A stretch of 64,000 bases of DNA. Source: a bacterium. Lineage in GTDB: Bacteria > Chloroflexota > Dormibacteria > Aeolococcales > Bog-877. A program made the translations under genes and the position numbers. Positions 39,364 to 49,114 of this stretch are shown here, piece after piece (position 1 is the stretch's first letter; each line of letters begins with the position of its first letter). Under the pieces are notes generated by a model. It made no database searches. It worked only from the letters and a program-made list of their open reading frames with translations, and was not told where the DNA came from. The stretch covers positions 1-64,000 of the forward strand of contig JAJYET010000008.1 of assembly GCA_021785655.1 (NCBI GenBank). The letters are read 5' to 3'.

Positions 39364-40881
39364 ATGGCAACAGAAGTCGACAGCACGGGGGCCCCGGGAT
39401 CGGTCCCGGCCCCCAAGGGGTCCGGGTTGGACTTCACGGCCGTGATGGTGAGGGTCCTCATGGCCTGGATCGTGATCGTGGCGGTGCTGAGCTTCATCAC
39501 CGCCCCCTGGCTGGCTCCGGGCAACAGCGGGGACCTGACCCCCACCCTGGTGTGGTTCTACCACGCCCTCATGCTCCCGGCCGCCCTCCTGTTCTTGATC
39601 ATCTGCACCCGCGTCTACACGCTGCACTCCTGGGTGCGCTACCTGGTCACTCACAGCGCCCTGGTCGCCCTCTTCGAGGGTGCCGGCTTCCTGATCCTCG
39701 GCTACGGGACGCTGCACAACGTTCCTTCGCTGGTTGACTTCGGCTTCTGGGTCATCATGCCCGCCACCCTCGAGCTCTTCGGGGTGACGGTGCTCTTCGT
39801 GGTGGATCTCGCCTGGTGCGCCCTGGTACCTCCCAAGGGTGAGGCGATGACCCCGCAGAAGGCGGAGATCACCTGGGTATTCTTCTTCGCCGGGGTGTCG
39901 GTCCTCACCTGGGTGGTGTTCGGGCTGCTGGCTGCGGCCGCCCAAGTGGGAGTCAGCTGGAGTTTCTGGGCCGGAGCCCAGCACGAGTCCGCCTCGGCGC
40001 TCGCGGGCAACATCGTGACCGCGCACTCCCACGGGATGCTGCCCACTTTCATGGCCGCGATCGTGCTGCTGGCCGCCGAGGCGTTCGGCTACTCACGGCT
40101 CACCGGTGCGCGCAAGCAGGTGGCCCGCTCCGGTGCCGGTCTGATGCTGGCGGGCATCGCCCTCTACTCCGGCATCTACACGATCTCCGGGCTGGGCACC
40201 TTCGTGATCCCCGCCTGGTTCCCCCAGGGGGCGGGCGGCGCCAACGGCATCGCCATGGACGACACCATGACCGGGCTGGTGGGCGTGGGCTCGCTCATCC
40301 TGGCGGGCGCCATGCTGCCTGAGCTCCGTGGGGCCTTCCTTCGGGTGGCGGGCGGCACCGGTCGAGCTCTTAGGCGGCTGAACCCGGTCCGGGTCGGGGT
40401 CTACCTCACCTACGTGATGGCGACCGCCGACATGTACTTCTACGGCTACTACATCGAGATGAACGAGACCCAGTTCGGCTTCGCCAGCACCAGTTCCGCC
40501 TCGCGGGTGATCGACGACCAGATCTTCACCCGGAGCCACCTGCTTTTCGTCTTCGGGGCCCTGCCGATCATCGCCGTTTTTCTGCTGGCCACGGAGCTGG
40601 TGGGCAACGCCTCCGCCGCCGGGCTCACGGTGAAGAAGTGGATGGCCCGTCTGGTGATGGCGGGCATGGTGGTGACCCTCGTGGGCATGGGAATCTGGGT
40701 GTTCTCGACCCCCGGTCACCTCAGCACCTGGTCGATCGGCAGCGGGGGAGAGCTGCTCTACGTCGCCGGACAGGGGCTGATGCTGATCGGGGCCATCGTC
40801 TCTCTGTTCGCGCCGCTGGTCAACCGGACCGAGTCCGCAGCCACCGTGGACGCGCCGACGCCCCGGGCGACCGCCGCCTGA
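39364..40881 (+). CDS. Polytopic His-rich membrane protein, possibly a divergent heme/heme-copper protein
   Basis: About 12 hydrophobic segments; WFYHALMLPA, AHSHGMLPTFMAAIVLL, RSHLLFVFGALP; strong RBS; 46 nt after the CtaB-like gene. Confidence 0.55.
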   Translation: MATEVDSTGAPGSVPAPKGSGLDFTAVMVRVLMAWIVIVAVLSFITAPWLAPGNSGDLTPTLVWFYHALMLPAALLFLIICTRVYTLHSWVRYLVTHSALVALFEGAGFLILGYGTLHNVPSLVDFGFWVIMPATLELFGVTVLFVVDLAWCALVPPKGEAMTPQKAEITWVFFFAGVSVLTWVVFGLLAAAAQVGVSWSFWAGAQHESASALAGNIVTAHSHGMLPTFMAAIVLLAAEAFGYSRLTGARKQVARSGAGLMLAGIALYSGIYTISGLGTFVIPAWFPQGAGGANGIAMDDTMTGLVGVGSLILAGAMLPELRGAFLRVAGGTGRALRRLNPVRVGVYLTYVMATADMYFYGYYIEMNETQFGFASTSSASRVIDDQIFTRSHLLFVFGALPIIAVFLLATELVGNASAAGLTVKKWMARLVMAGMVVTLVGMGIWVFSTPGHLSTWSIGSGGELLYVAGQGLMLIGAIVSLFAPLVNRTESAATVDAPTPRATAA

Positions 40882-40944
40882 CGGAACTGGGCCGCACCTT
40901 CCGCGGAGAGGGTGCGGGCCATTCCCGGAACGTGCCAGAGGCGG

Positions 40945-41515
40945 TCAGGCGGCTACGGCCGCCGCAAGGCGCTGCCGTCTTCGGCCCTCCTCCCGCCGGG
41001 CCGGCTCGGCAAGCACCTCCCCCGCCGCCCGGTCCATCACGTCGTTGGCGCGGAGCAGGCCGTCAGGCCCCACCTCCTGGCTGAGGAAGGGAATGCTGAC
41101 CGACTCGGACCCCGGGGTCAACTTGACGGCGGTGATCTCCTGCTTCAGCATCTGCATCGCCCTGGTACCGGCGGGGACGTCCCCACAGCTCGCAATGCCT
41201 ACGCGCTTGTATGCCCGCTCGCGGTTCCGGTAGTCGAGGGCGTTCTTGGCGGCGGCGGGGAAGCCGTAATTGCCCTCAGGTACCACGAGGACGATGGCGT
41301 CGGCCCGCGAGATGGTGGCTTTCCAGGCGCGGGTGTGCTCCTGCAGGTATCGACCAAGGCGTGGATGCAGAGGCTCGTCGAACCTTGGGAGGTTGCTCTG
41401 GGCGAGGTCGCCCACCGGCTGGGGAAGGACCTTGGACCAGAGCGGGAAGCTCCGGATTGACCACTTTCGGGCGATCCTTGGCGGTCTCTAGCGACCCAAC
41501 TTTGATCTCAACGAG
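40945..41515 (-). pseudogene. NADPH-dependent FMN reductase-like gene, N-terminal frameshift, abuts tRNA-Lys
   Basis: FDEPLHPRLGRYLQEHTRAWKATISRADAIVLVVPEGNYGFPAAAKNALDY; VEIKVGS in one frame and RPPRIARKWS in another, with an in-frame TAG. Confidence 0.65.
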
Positions 41516-41592
41516 TGGTGCCCGCACCAGGACTCGAACCTGGAACCTTGGGATTAAGAGTCCCCTGCTCTAACCAATTGAGCCATGCGGGC
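41516..41592 (-). tRNA. tRNA-Lys (anticodon CTT), CCA encoded
   Basis: Reverse complement gcccgcatggctcaattggttagagcaggggactcttaatcccaaggttccaggttcgagtcctggtgcgggcacca; 7-bp acceptor stem GCCCGCA/TGCGGGC, anticodon loop CTCTTAA. Confidence 0.95.
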
Positions 41593-41660
41593 CGCCTGCC
41601 AGTTTAGCCGCCCCGCGGAAGGGGGGATGCCTCGCCCGCCTGCGGACGGGCCCGCAGCGG

Positions 41661-42731
41661 TCAAGGAGCCACCCCGGCCCGGCGGTCGGAGCCGCGGGAC
41701 AGGAACGCCAGTCGGAACAGGGCCCCGCCCTCCGGCCCACGGTCGACGGTGACCCCGGCCCCATGGGCCAGCGCGACCGCGCGGACCACCGCGAGGCCGA
41801 GGCCGCTGCCATCCCCCGCCGGGTCGGCCGCGTCGAGGCGGACGAAGGGTTCGAATATGCGCTGCCGCTGCTCCGATGGGATGCCCGGGCCAGAGTCGGC
41901 GACCTCCACCACCACCAAGGAGCCCCGCACGGCCACCCCCGCGGAGATGGTTCCGGGAGGGGTGTGGCGGATGGCGTTGTCCACGAGGTTGCCCACGGCC
42001 CGCCCCAGGAGTTCCCGGTCGCCCCGGACCTCGGCGGCGGTCGGGGGGACCTCCACCGCCAGCTCGTGCCCGCTGGCGGCGGCCAGCAGGGAGTAGGTGT
42101 CGGCCACATCGGCCAGCACCTCGCGCAGGTCGACCAACTCTGGGAGGGAGCCCGTCGTCCCAACACGTTCGACCCGGACGAGGTCAGAGACCCCCTGAAG
42201 CACCCCTCGGAGCCGGGCGGCAGCTCGTGACAGCCTGCTGACCACCTCCGCCATCGCCCCCGCCCTCGCAAACTGGGCCAGGCCCTCCAGCCCCTCGTCA
42301 AGTGCGAATAGGGGTGCCCGCAGCTCATGGAGCAGCAGGCGAGGCGAAGGCAGGGCCGCCTCCACAGGGGGCGGCGCGGGGGCACTGCGGCCGACCACCG
42401 CGGTCCATCCCGGAGCGGTGGTGAGGGGGAAGACCTCGACCCGCGCTGGCCCCCCGAGACCCTCCACCGCCATGCCGAAGGTATGGCTGCGCCCAGGGTC
42501 TCTCAGGGCGTCGACCCGGAGCCGCTCCAGATCCGGGTGCGCCACCTTGAGGCGGCGGTCCAGCAGCGACTCCGCCAGCCTGGAGGTGCTGAAGGCTGAG
42601 TTGGTGTAGCCCAGGCGGCCCGCATGATCGAAGACCGCGACCGGCACCGGCATGCGCTCTAGCACCTCAGCCGCGAAAAACGCCGGCTCGGCAGCCCTCC
42701 GCCGTTCCGCGGGCCGCCATGCTCGGGTCAC
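41661..42731 (-). CDS. Soluble histidine kinase (PAS-like + HisKA/HATPase)
   Basis: MPVPVAVFDHAGRLGYTNSAF; LLLHELRAPLFAL H-box; NLVDNAIRHTPPG; GDGSGLGLAVVRAVALAHGA; no TM seen; GTGA overlap with the regulator. Confidence 0.82.
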   Translation of the reverse strand: MTRAWRPAERRRAAEPAFFAAEVLERMPVPVAVFDHAGRLGYTNSAFSTSRLAESLLDRRLKVAHPDLERLRVDALRDPGRSHTFGMAVEGLGGPARVEVFPLTTAPGWTAVVGRSAPAPPPVEAALPSPRLLLHELRAPLFALDEGLEGLAQFARAGAMAEVVSRLSRAAARLRGVLQGVSDLVRVERVGTTGSLPELVDLREVLADVADTYSLLAAASGHELAVEVPPTAAEVRGDRELLGRAVGNLVDNAIRHTPPGTISAGVAVRGSLVVVEVADSGPGIPSEQRQRIFEPFVRLDAADPAGDGSGLGLAVVRAVALAHGAGVTVDRGPEGGALFRLAFLSRGSDRRAGVAP

Positions 42732-43417
42732 GGCGTGGGGTCGAACTTGTAGCCGACCCCCCGGACGGTGTGGATGAGGCGGGGGGTCGGCCCGCGGTCG
42801 CCGATCAGGCGGCGCAGCTCGATCACCGCGTTGTCCACGGCGCGGTTGTAGACGTCCGAGTTGAGCCCCCACACCTGGCCGATCAGCTGCTCCTTGCGCA
42901 GGACCACGCCCGGCCGACTGGCCAGCGCCCCCAGCAGCCGGAACAGGCGGGGGGGGAGGTGGACCTCCTCCCCGTCGACGATGCAGGTCCAGGTGGACCA
43001 GTCGACCACCAGTCCTGGAAACTCGCTGCGCTGGGCGCCGGGGCCCCCCCGGCCCAGGTGGCGGGCGATGGCCGAGCGCAGAACGGCGAAGTCCTCCTCC
43101 TTACCGATGCAAACGTCGGCCCCGCTCGCGTAACCGGCAGCCTTGTCATAGGGGTCGCTCTTGGCGCTCAGTAGGATCACGGGAACCTGGTCCCCGGCTT
43201 TCCGCAGCGCCTGCAGGACCTCCAGGCCCGTCATCTCAGGCATGGCGTAGTCCAGGACTATGAGGTCGGGGCGCTGGCGGGTGGCGAGAGCCAGGGCCGC
43301 TCGGCCGCTGGGAGCGGTGATCACGGTCCGCCCGTCAGCCTCCAACAGGGCGCGCAGAGAGTCTAGGCACAGCGGATCGTCGTCCACCGCCAGAACCGTT
43401 GCCTTGCTACCGCCCAT
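42728..43417 (-). CDS. OmpR/PhoB-type response regulator
   Basis: VLAVDDDPLCLDSLRALLEADGRTV, LIVLDYAMPEMTGLEVL; C-terminal wHTH LRRLIGDRGPTPRLIHTVRGVGYKF. Confidence 0.92.
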   Translation of the reverse strand: MGGSKATVLAVDDDPLCLDSLRALLEADGRTVITAPSGRAALALATRQRPDLIVLDYAMPEMTGLEVLQALRKAGDQVPVILLSAKSDPYDKAAGYASGADVCIGKEEDFAVLRSAIARHLGRGGPGAQRSEFPGLVVDWSTWTCIVDGEEVHLPPRLFRLLGALASRPGVVLRKEQLIGQVWGLNSDVYNRAVDNAVIELRRLIGDRGPTPRLIHTVRGVGYKFDPTP

Positions 43418-43594
43418 TCCCTCTCCGAGCCTCAGCCCGCCAGGGTACGCGCTCGGCCGCGCCCGCACAAACCGTGCGTCGGGGAGGCGCAATCCGGGAC
43501 GCGGCGGGGGCTGAGCCGGGCGGAGGGGGAGCGGGGGCGGTCGCAGACTGCGGCGCCTGGGGCCGGTGGGAGGCCCGCTCGGGGAGGCTGACTG

Positions 43595-44164
43595 GTGGAA
43601 GAGGACTTCGGCGCGCGTATCGCAGCTCTGCGGCGGGGTGACCAGGACGCCATAGCGTGGATGTTCACCGCCTACGCCGGCGATGTGGAGAGGTGTTTCC
43701 GGCGCCGACCGCCGGAGGACCGCCGCGATCTGGTCCAGGACGTCTTCGTCACCGCCATCGTGCGGATCCACACCTTCCAGGGGGATCGCGAGGCGGCGCT
43801 CCGAGCCTGGCTGCGCAGCATCGCCTTCCACAGGTGGCATCACCGCTGGGAGGCGGACCTTGTGCGCCAGCGCTACCACGGGCCGGCGCTGGAGCAGCTG
43901 CTGGAGCTGAACCCCAGTCACTCCGCCTTTCGGGACCCCACCACTGATCCGGCGGCCGAGGTTGCCTCGAGGGACCAGGTGAGCACCCTCCTCGGCCAGC
44001 TGACGCCGCGCCAGGCAGAGGTGGTCCGGGCCCACGTCCTGGAGGGGCGCAGCACCCAGGACATTGCCGACTCATGGGGAGTCCCACGCGAGCGGGTGCG
44101 CGGACTTTACAAGCGGGGGATGGCACGGCTGCGCCGGCCCCGCCAGACGCTCCGCCCGGCATGA
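43595..44164 (+). CDS. ECF-like RNA polymerase sigma factor (sigma-70 regions 2 and 4)
   Basis: RRDLVQDVFVTAIVRIHTFQGDREAALRAWLRSIAFHRWHH; LTPRQAEVVRAHVLEGRSTQDIADSWGVPRERVRGLYKRGMARLRR. Confidence 0.85.
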   Translation: MEEDFGARIAALRRGDQDAIAWMFTAYAGDVERCFRRRPPEDRRDLVQDVFVTAIVRIHTFQGDREAALRAWLRSIAFHRWHHRWEADLVRQRYHGPALEQLLELNPSHSAFRDPTTDPAAEVASRDQVSTLLGQLTPRQAEVVRAHVLEGRSTQDIADSWGVPRERVRGLYKRGMARLRRPRQTLRPA

Positions 44165-44189
44165 GGGCGGCCGCCGGGGGCCCTCAAGT

Positions 44190-44203
44190 TTACGGATCCG
44201 TAA
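44190..44203. promoter_or_regulatory. 14-bp perfect palindrome TTACGGATCCGTAA upstream of the Tad operon
   Basis: Direct reading; in the 155-nt gap between sigma factor and CpaB-like gene. Confidence 0.45.
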
Positions 44204-44318
44204 CCCCCCAAACCCTTCCCGTGGCCGTCGGCGGGAGCGCAGAATCGGCTGCCATCGGGGTGACGCCCGGGGCGGCGCCTCGAAGGGCCGGGGGCGGCTT
44301 GGTGTGGGGAGCGGAGCG

Positions 44319-45050
44319 GTGAGGTGGCGAGTCGCTGCAGTGGTGGGTCTTTTGACCTTTGCGGCGGCGCTGGTCGGCCTCTTCGCCCTGCAGATCGAGG
44401 CCCAGGGCGGCGATGTCCGGGTGCTGGTGGCGGCGCAGACGATCGAACCCGGTCAGGTGATCCAGGCAGACACCGCGTTCCTGGCCCCGGGCGGATCGCT
44501 CGTTCGGCTCGGGAGGGCCGGTCTGGCAGACGCCATCCCCGAGGCGAGCTATCGGGAGGTCGCGGGGGCCGTCGCGCTGGTGCGGATTCCCGCCGGGGCC
44601 CTGATCCTTCGCCACGACCTAGCCATGGGAGCGTCGGCCGATCTTCGCCAGCTGACCCTCACTCTGGCCTCCATGCCCAGCGGGCTCGGACCAGGCAGCA
44701 GGGTGGACCTTCTGGCGGTCTGGGGCCAGGGGGGTGGCGCGGGGTCCCCAGGGTCGATATGTCCCACCTCTGCTCCCGCAGGGTGTGTGGTCCCGCTGGC
44801 CCAGGGGGTGTCCCTGCTGGCAGCGAACTCGGGGGCGCACACGGTGACCTTCGACGTCCCGCCCTCCGAGGTGAGCCCCTGGCTTCTGCTGGACGCCACC
44901 CAGCCCATCTGGGCGGTACCCGCAGGGTCAGCGGTCTGCCCCGGGGTGGAGCAGCCCATCTCCAGCCCCGCTCTGGCACTCCAGGAGATCCGCGGCGGCT
45001 TGAGCCTCGCCGCCTGTCCTGCTGCGGAAAACACGGGCCGCCTCCCTTGA
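44319..45050 (+). CDS. cpaB: CpaB/RcpC-like SAF domain protein
   Basis: Single N-terminal TM; VRVLVAAQTIEPGQVIQADTAFLAPGG...VALVRIPAGALILRHDLA. Confidence 0.75.
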   Translation: MRWRVAAVVGLLTFAAALVGLFALQIEAQGGDVRVLVAAQTIEPGQVIQADTAFLAPGGSLVRLGRAGLADAIPEASYREVAGAVALVRIPAGALILRHDLAMGASADLRQLTLTLASMPSGLGPGSRVDLLAVWGQGGGAGSPGSICPTSAPAGCVVPLAQGVSLLAANSGAHTVTFDVPPSEVSPWLLLDATQPIWAVPAGSAVCPGVEQPISSPALALQEIRGGLSLAACPAAENTGRLP

Positions 45051-45910
45051 GATCGAGGCGGGTGCCGGCGGAGAGCCATCCCATTGACTGGGATGACCCA
45101 TCGGCAGGCATCGAGGGCCGGGTGGTGGGGGTGGTGGGCCCGGGAGGGGGGTCCGGTGTCACCACCCTGGCGGTGAGCCTCGGCCTGGCGGTGGCCGGCG
45201 CTGGCCGGTCGGTCGCCCTGGTCGATGCGGATCCTCGGCTCGGCATGGTGGCGGCCCAGATGGGGCTGGGGGAGGATCGCTCCCTCTTCCACCTGGTCCA
45301 CGAGGCCACCCTCCGGCCGGTCGACCAAGCCGCTCTCGAGCGGCACCTGCAGTCGCACCGCGGCCTGGCGGTGCTGGCCGGGCGGGGCGAGCCGGGAGGG
45401 CCGGTGGGTTCACTCTTGTCCGGATTGGAGGCGGTGCTGGGCCTCTTGGCCCAGCGCCACTCGCTGGTCTTGGTCGATGTCGGGCCGCTGCATTCCGAGA
45501 CCGCCGCCGCGATCGCATTCCGCTGCCAGGCCCTGGTGTGGGTGGTCGACGGGTCGCCGCTGGGCGCCGACCGCCTGGACCGCTGCCTCTCGTCTTCCCT
45601 CGGGCGCCCCCTCCGCTCCAAGCCCCAGATGGTGGTCGTCAACCGTGCCGGAGCGGGGCTGCCCACTCGGGCTCGGGAATGGCTGGCCCGGGAGTACGGG
45701 CTGTCGCTTCTGGGCCTCGTGCCCTTCGACCTGGCCGCCGTGCGGTCCGCCGAGGAGCGCCTGCTGCCCCCCGTCCTCGGAGGCGCGCTCGCCTCCCCCC
45801 TGCGCCGAGCGGCGGCCCGGATGCTGGAGGTCATCGATGGGGAGGGATCTCCCCGGCACCAGTCGGGCGCCCTGCCTTCCACGCTGAGGCCGGAGTCCTC
45901 CAGCGCGTGA
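45047..45910 (+). CDS. CpaE/TadZ-like ParA-family protein lacking the P-loop lysine
   Basis: VVGVVGPGGGSGVTTLAVSLGLAVAGAGRSVALVDADPRLGMV; TTG start overlapping the cpaB stop. Confidence 0.75.
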   Translation: MRSRRVPAESHPIDWDDPSAGIEGRVVGVVGPGGGSGVTTLAVSLGLAVAGAGRSVALVDADPRLGMVAAQMGLGEDRSLFHLVHEATLRPVDQAALERHLQSHRGLAVLAGRGEPGGPVGSLLSGLEAVLGLLAQRHSLVLVDVGPLHSETAAAIAFRCQALVWVVDGSPLGADRLDRCLSSSLGRPLRSKPQMVVVNRAGAGLPTRAREWLAREYGLSLLGLVPFDLAAVRSAEERLLPPVLGGALASPLRRAAARMLEVIDGEGSPRHQSGALPSTLRPESSSA

Positions 45911-47286
45911 CTCTCGCGATTCCGCCTTCCGAGGACCGGGTGGGCAGCGGGCTGGCCGCTGCGGAGCAGCGTCTCCTGGCCCAGATCCGCTCGGGGATCG
46001 CGGGGCGGCTCATGGACCGCCGGGAGCCCCAACTGGTGGCAACCGACCGGGAATGGATTCAGGAGCTGGTGGAGCGTGAGGTTCAGGCCTACCACGCAGC
46101 GGCGCCTCGACTCCAGGACCCGGTCCTGGACTCCGAAGGGTACGCCGCCCTGCGCCACCGGCTGATGGCTGAGGTGGCCCCGCTCGGGCCGCTCCACGAG
46201 CTGCTCACCGATCCCCTGGTGGAGGAGGTGATCGTCAACGGACCGGAGGAGGTTCTGCTGGTCCGGGATGGCGTCCAGGTCGACTCCGGGGTGCGCTTCT
46301 CCAGTGAGGAGGCGCTCCTCACCACCGTCCAGCACCTGCTGGGTGCCGGCGCCGCCCACCTGGACCGGGCCAACCCCATGGTCACAGCCACCCTGGAGGA
46401 CGGCTCGCGGCTGAACGCCGTGCTTCCTCCGGTCGCCGTCCCCATGGCGGTCACGATCCGGCGCCACCAGCTGGGCCGCTTCGCGCGCCTCTCCGATCTA
46501 GCCCTCGCCGGAGCCCTCCCCTGGGAGCTGCTCCCGCTGCTCCAGGCGGCGGTGAGAGCCCGCCTCAGCATGGTGGTCTCCGGGAGCACCGGGTCGGGCA
46601 AGACCACCATGCTGAGGCTGCTGATCGCCGAGGTGCCCGAGTGGGAGCGGGTCATAACCATCGAGGATCAGCGTGAGCTTCACGTGCGGACTCCCAGTGG
46701 CGGGCGCTCCAACACCATCTCCCTCGAGGCTCGGGACCCCAACACCGAGGGCAGCGGGGAGGTGAGCATCCAGCAGCTGGTGCGCAACGCTCTCCGCCAG
46801 CGGCCCGACCGGATATTCGTGGGCGAGTGCCGGGGTGCCGAAGCTCTGGATGTCATCGACGCCATGGGCACCGGTCACGACGGGAGCGGTACCACGCTGC
46901 ACGCCAACAGCGCCCGGGATGCCCTTCTGCGGCTGGCCGGCCTGGTCCGTCGCCACCCCGCGCAGGCGCGCGCCGACCCCAGCGCCGTGGCACGGGAGAT
47001 CGCCGCCAAGGTCGACCTGGTGATCCATCTCAGCCGCTTCCGGCGCACTGACGGCTCCGACTGCCGGGTGGTCCACTCGGTGGGCTTCGTGACCGGCCAG
47101 GTGGAGGCCGAGCTGCCGGTGGTCGACGAGATCTGCCGCTACCGTCGCAGCCGGGGCGAGTGGCAGTGGCTCGTGGGGCGGCTGGACGACCTGGCACCCA
47201 AGATCGGCGACAAGCTCCAGGCGGCCGGGGTGGACCTGGGCTCACTTCCCATCGGGGCCCCGACATACACCTCCCCGCTCTCGTGA
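45907..47286 (+). CDS. tadA: CpaF/TadA secretion ATPase
   Basis: [80 protein letters not shown]. Confidence 0.93.
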   Translation: MTLAIPPSEDRVGSGLAAAEQRLLAQIRSGIAGRLMDRREPQLVATDREWIQELVEREVQAYHAAAPRLQDPVLDSEGYAALRHRLMAEVAPLGPLHELLTDPLVEEVIVNGPEEVLLVRDGVQVDSGVRFSSEEALLTTVQHLLGAGAAHLDRANPMVTATLEDGSRLNAVLPPVAVPMAVTIRRHQLGRFARLSDLALAGALPWELLPLLQAAVRARLSMVVSGSTGSGKTTMLRLLIAEVPEWERVITIEDQRELHVRTPSGGRSNTISLEARDPNTEGSGEVSIQQLVRNALRQRPDRIFVGECRGAEALDVIDAMGTGHDGSGTTLHANSARDALLRLAGLVRRHPAQARADPSAVAREIAAKVDLVIHLSRFRRTDGSDCRVVHSVGFVTGQVEAELPVVDEICRYRRSRGEWQWLVGRLDDLAPKIGDKLQAAGVDLGSLPIGAPTYTSPLS

Positions 47287-48200
47287 GCCTGGCTCTGCTG
47301 CTGGCCGCCTCGGCCGGGATCGCCGGTGCCGGCACCGCGGCGGTACTTCTCGGGGGCCCCCTGGCCGGTTGGTGGTCATCCTCGCCCGCGCGTCCCTCCT
47401 CCCAGAGGGGACGAGATGGCTGGGCGCGGCGGTTCCCGTCTCCTTCACGGGGGGCGCTCCTCCTCTCCGGCGGTGGCGCCGCTGCCGCGGCCGCCCTGAT
47501 GTGGCAGGTCCTGGGCCTGGCGATCCCCAGCCTGGTGGTGGGAGCGATGGCCGGCGCCGGGGGGCTGAGCCTGGATGCCGTGCGTCGACTGCGCCGGCGC
47601 GGACGAGAGCGCGAGGCCCTGGTCGCGTTGGTCGACCTTCTGGTACAGCTGCTGGCGGCGGGACAGAGTGTCCGCCAGGGCCTGGAGGCCCTCTCCAAGA
47701 GCGGTCCCACCCTGCTGCGAGCTGAACTGCAGACCATCGTCGGACGGCAACGGCAGGTCTCCTTGGAGCAGGCGCTCTCAGAAGCCCAGCTTCGGATCGG
47801 CCAGCCCCTCTTCACCCTGATCGCCACGGCCCTGGCGGTCGGGAGCCGGTCCGGGGGCCGGCTCACGCCCCTGCTGGACGAGTTGTCCCGCTCCGCCCAT
47901 CAGCTCGAGGCGGTGCAGCGTCAGGTGCGCGCGGAGCAGGCTCAGGGGCGGCTGGGGGCGCTGGTGATTGCCGCCATGCCCATCTGCCTTCTGGTGGTCC
48001 TGCGGGTGGTCAACCCTGCCTACCTAGCCCCCTATGCTTCGCTCTCGGGCCAGCTCCTGCTCTCACTGCTTCTCGGGCTGATCGCGGCCGGATACCTCTG
48101 GATGCTCTGGATCCTGCGCCTCCCGGAACCGGAGCTGGGCGCCCTCCGGCCGGTCGGGGCCGCCTCCGGGGCGGCCGAGCCGGAGGAGGGCTCAGCGTGA
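47283..48200 (+). CDS. tadB: TadB-like type II/IV secretion inner membrane protein
   Basis: T2SSF-like: LVDLLVQLLAAGQSVRQGLEALSKSGPTLLRAELQTI...ALAVGSRSGGRLTPLLDELS. Confidence 0.85.
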   Translation: MSLALLLAASAGIAGAGTAAVLLGGPLAGWWSSSPARPSSQRGRDGWARRFPSPSRGALLLSGGGAAAAAALMWQVLGLAIPSLVVGAMAGAGGLSLDAVRRLRRRGREREALVALVDLLVQLLAAGQSVRQGLEALSKSGPTLLRAELQTIVGRQRQVSLEQALSEAQLRIGQPLFTLIATALAVGSRSGGRLTPLLDELSRSAHQLEAVQRQVRAEQAQGRLGALVIAAMPICLLVVLRVVNPAYLAPYASLSGQLLLSLLLGLIAAGYLWMLWILRLPEPELGALRPVGAASGAAEPEEGSA

Positions 48201-49114
48201 GGTCCGGGATGGCGCCCGCCTCCCTGGCCGTCCTGCTGGCCCAGCTCGTGACGGGCTGGCCACTCCTGCTGGGGGCGGCGGGCGCCGCCGCGCTGGCCGG
48301 GCTGGCCGGTTGGATGTGGCCCCGCAAGCGAACCTGGGGGGAGCGGGTGGTCTCCGCCAGGCGGCGCCGCCTGCAGTCCGGAAGTGGCAAGGCCTCCCAC
48401 CCAGGGTGGCTGACTCTGGCCGGCGGACGTCTGCCCACGGACCTGCGGGAGAGGGTGCGGCAGGAGTTGGACCGGGCGGGCTCCGGACTGGGCGCGGAGG
48501 AGCTGCTCGGTCGTTTGCTGGCGGCCGAGGCCACGGTGCTGCTTCTATCGACCTTCCTGGCTCTCACCATGGCCTGGCCCGCCCAGCTGCTGCTGGTCGT
48601 CGCGTTGCCACCGCTGATGGTGGCCGGCGGGTTGCAGCGCTCGGCGCGGCGGCGGCGGAGCGCAATCTTGGGAGAACTGCCGCTCCTGGTGGACCTGATG
48701 GCCCTGGAGCAGGCCGGGGGCGGAATCGGAGCCCGCCGGGCCATGGAGCTGGTGGTGGCCCGGAGCGCGGGCCCGGCGGCCGCCATCATCAGGGACTGCC
48801 TCATCCGCTCCGCGACCCCCGGAAGTCCGTCCCTCGACGGCGAGCTGGAACGAGCCGCCGCAAACTGTCGGGTCGCGGCGCTCGCGGCCCTGGCGGCTGT
48901 GGTGAGGATCCAGCGCTCCGAGGGGATCGCCACCGGTGCCCCGCTGGGCAACTTGGCTCGCGGGCTGCGGGACCGCCAGCGCGATCGCGTCACCGAAGAG
49001 GGTCGTCGGGCCCTGGTCGCCATGCTTCTGCCGGTGGCGGCCTGCATCCTCTTGCCCTTCATCCTCATCGTCCTGTTCCCGGCCATCTCCCAGTTCGGTA
49101 AGGCGTTCTCATGA
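48197..49114 (+). CDS. tadC: TadC-like secretion inner membrane protein
   Basis: ILGELPLLVDLMALEQAGGGIGARRAMELVVARS...GIATGAPLGNLARGLRDRQRDRVTEEGRRALVAML. Confidence 0.85.
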   Translation: MRSGMAPASLAVLLAQLVTGWPLLLGAAGAAALAGLAGWMWPRKRTWGERVVSARRRRLQSGSGKASHPGWLTLAGGRLPTDLRERVRQELDRAGSGLGAEELLGRLLAAEATVLLLSTFLALTMAWPAQLLLVVALPPLMVAGGLQRSARRRRSAILGELPLLVDLMALEQAGGGIGARRAMELVVARSAGPAAAIIRDCLIRSATPGSPSLDGELERAAANCRVAALAALAAVVRIQRSEGIATGAPLGNLARGLRDRQRDRVTEEGRRALVAMLLPVAACILLPFILIVLFPAISQFGKAFS

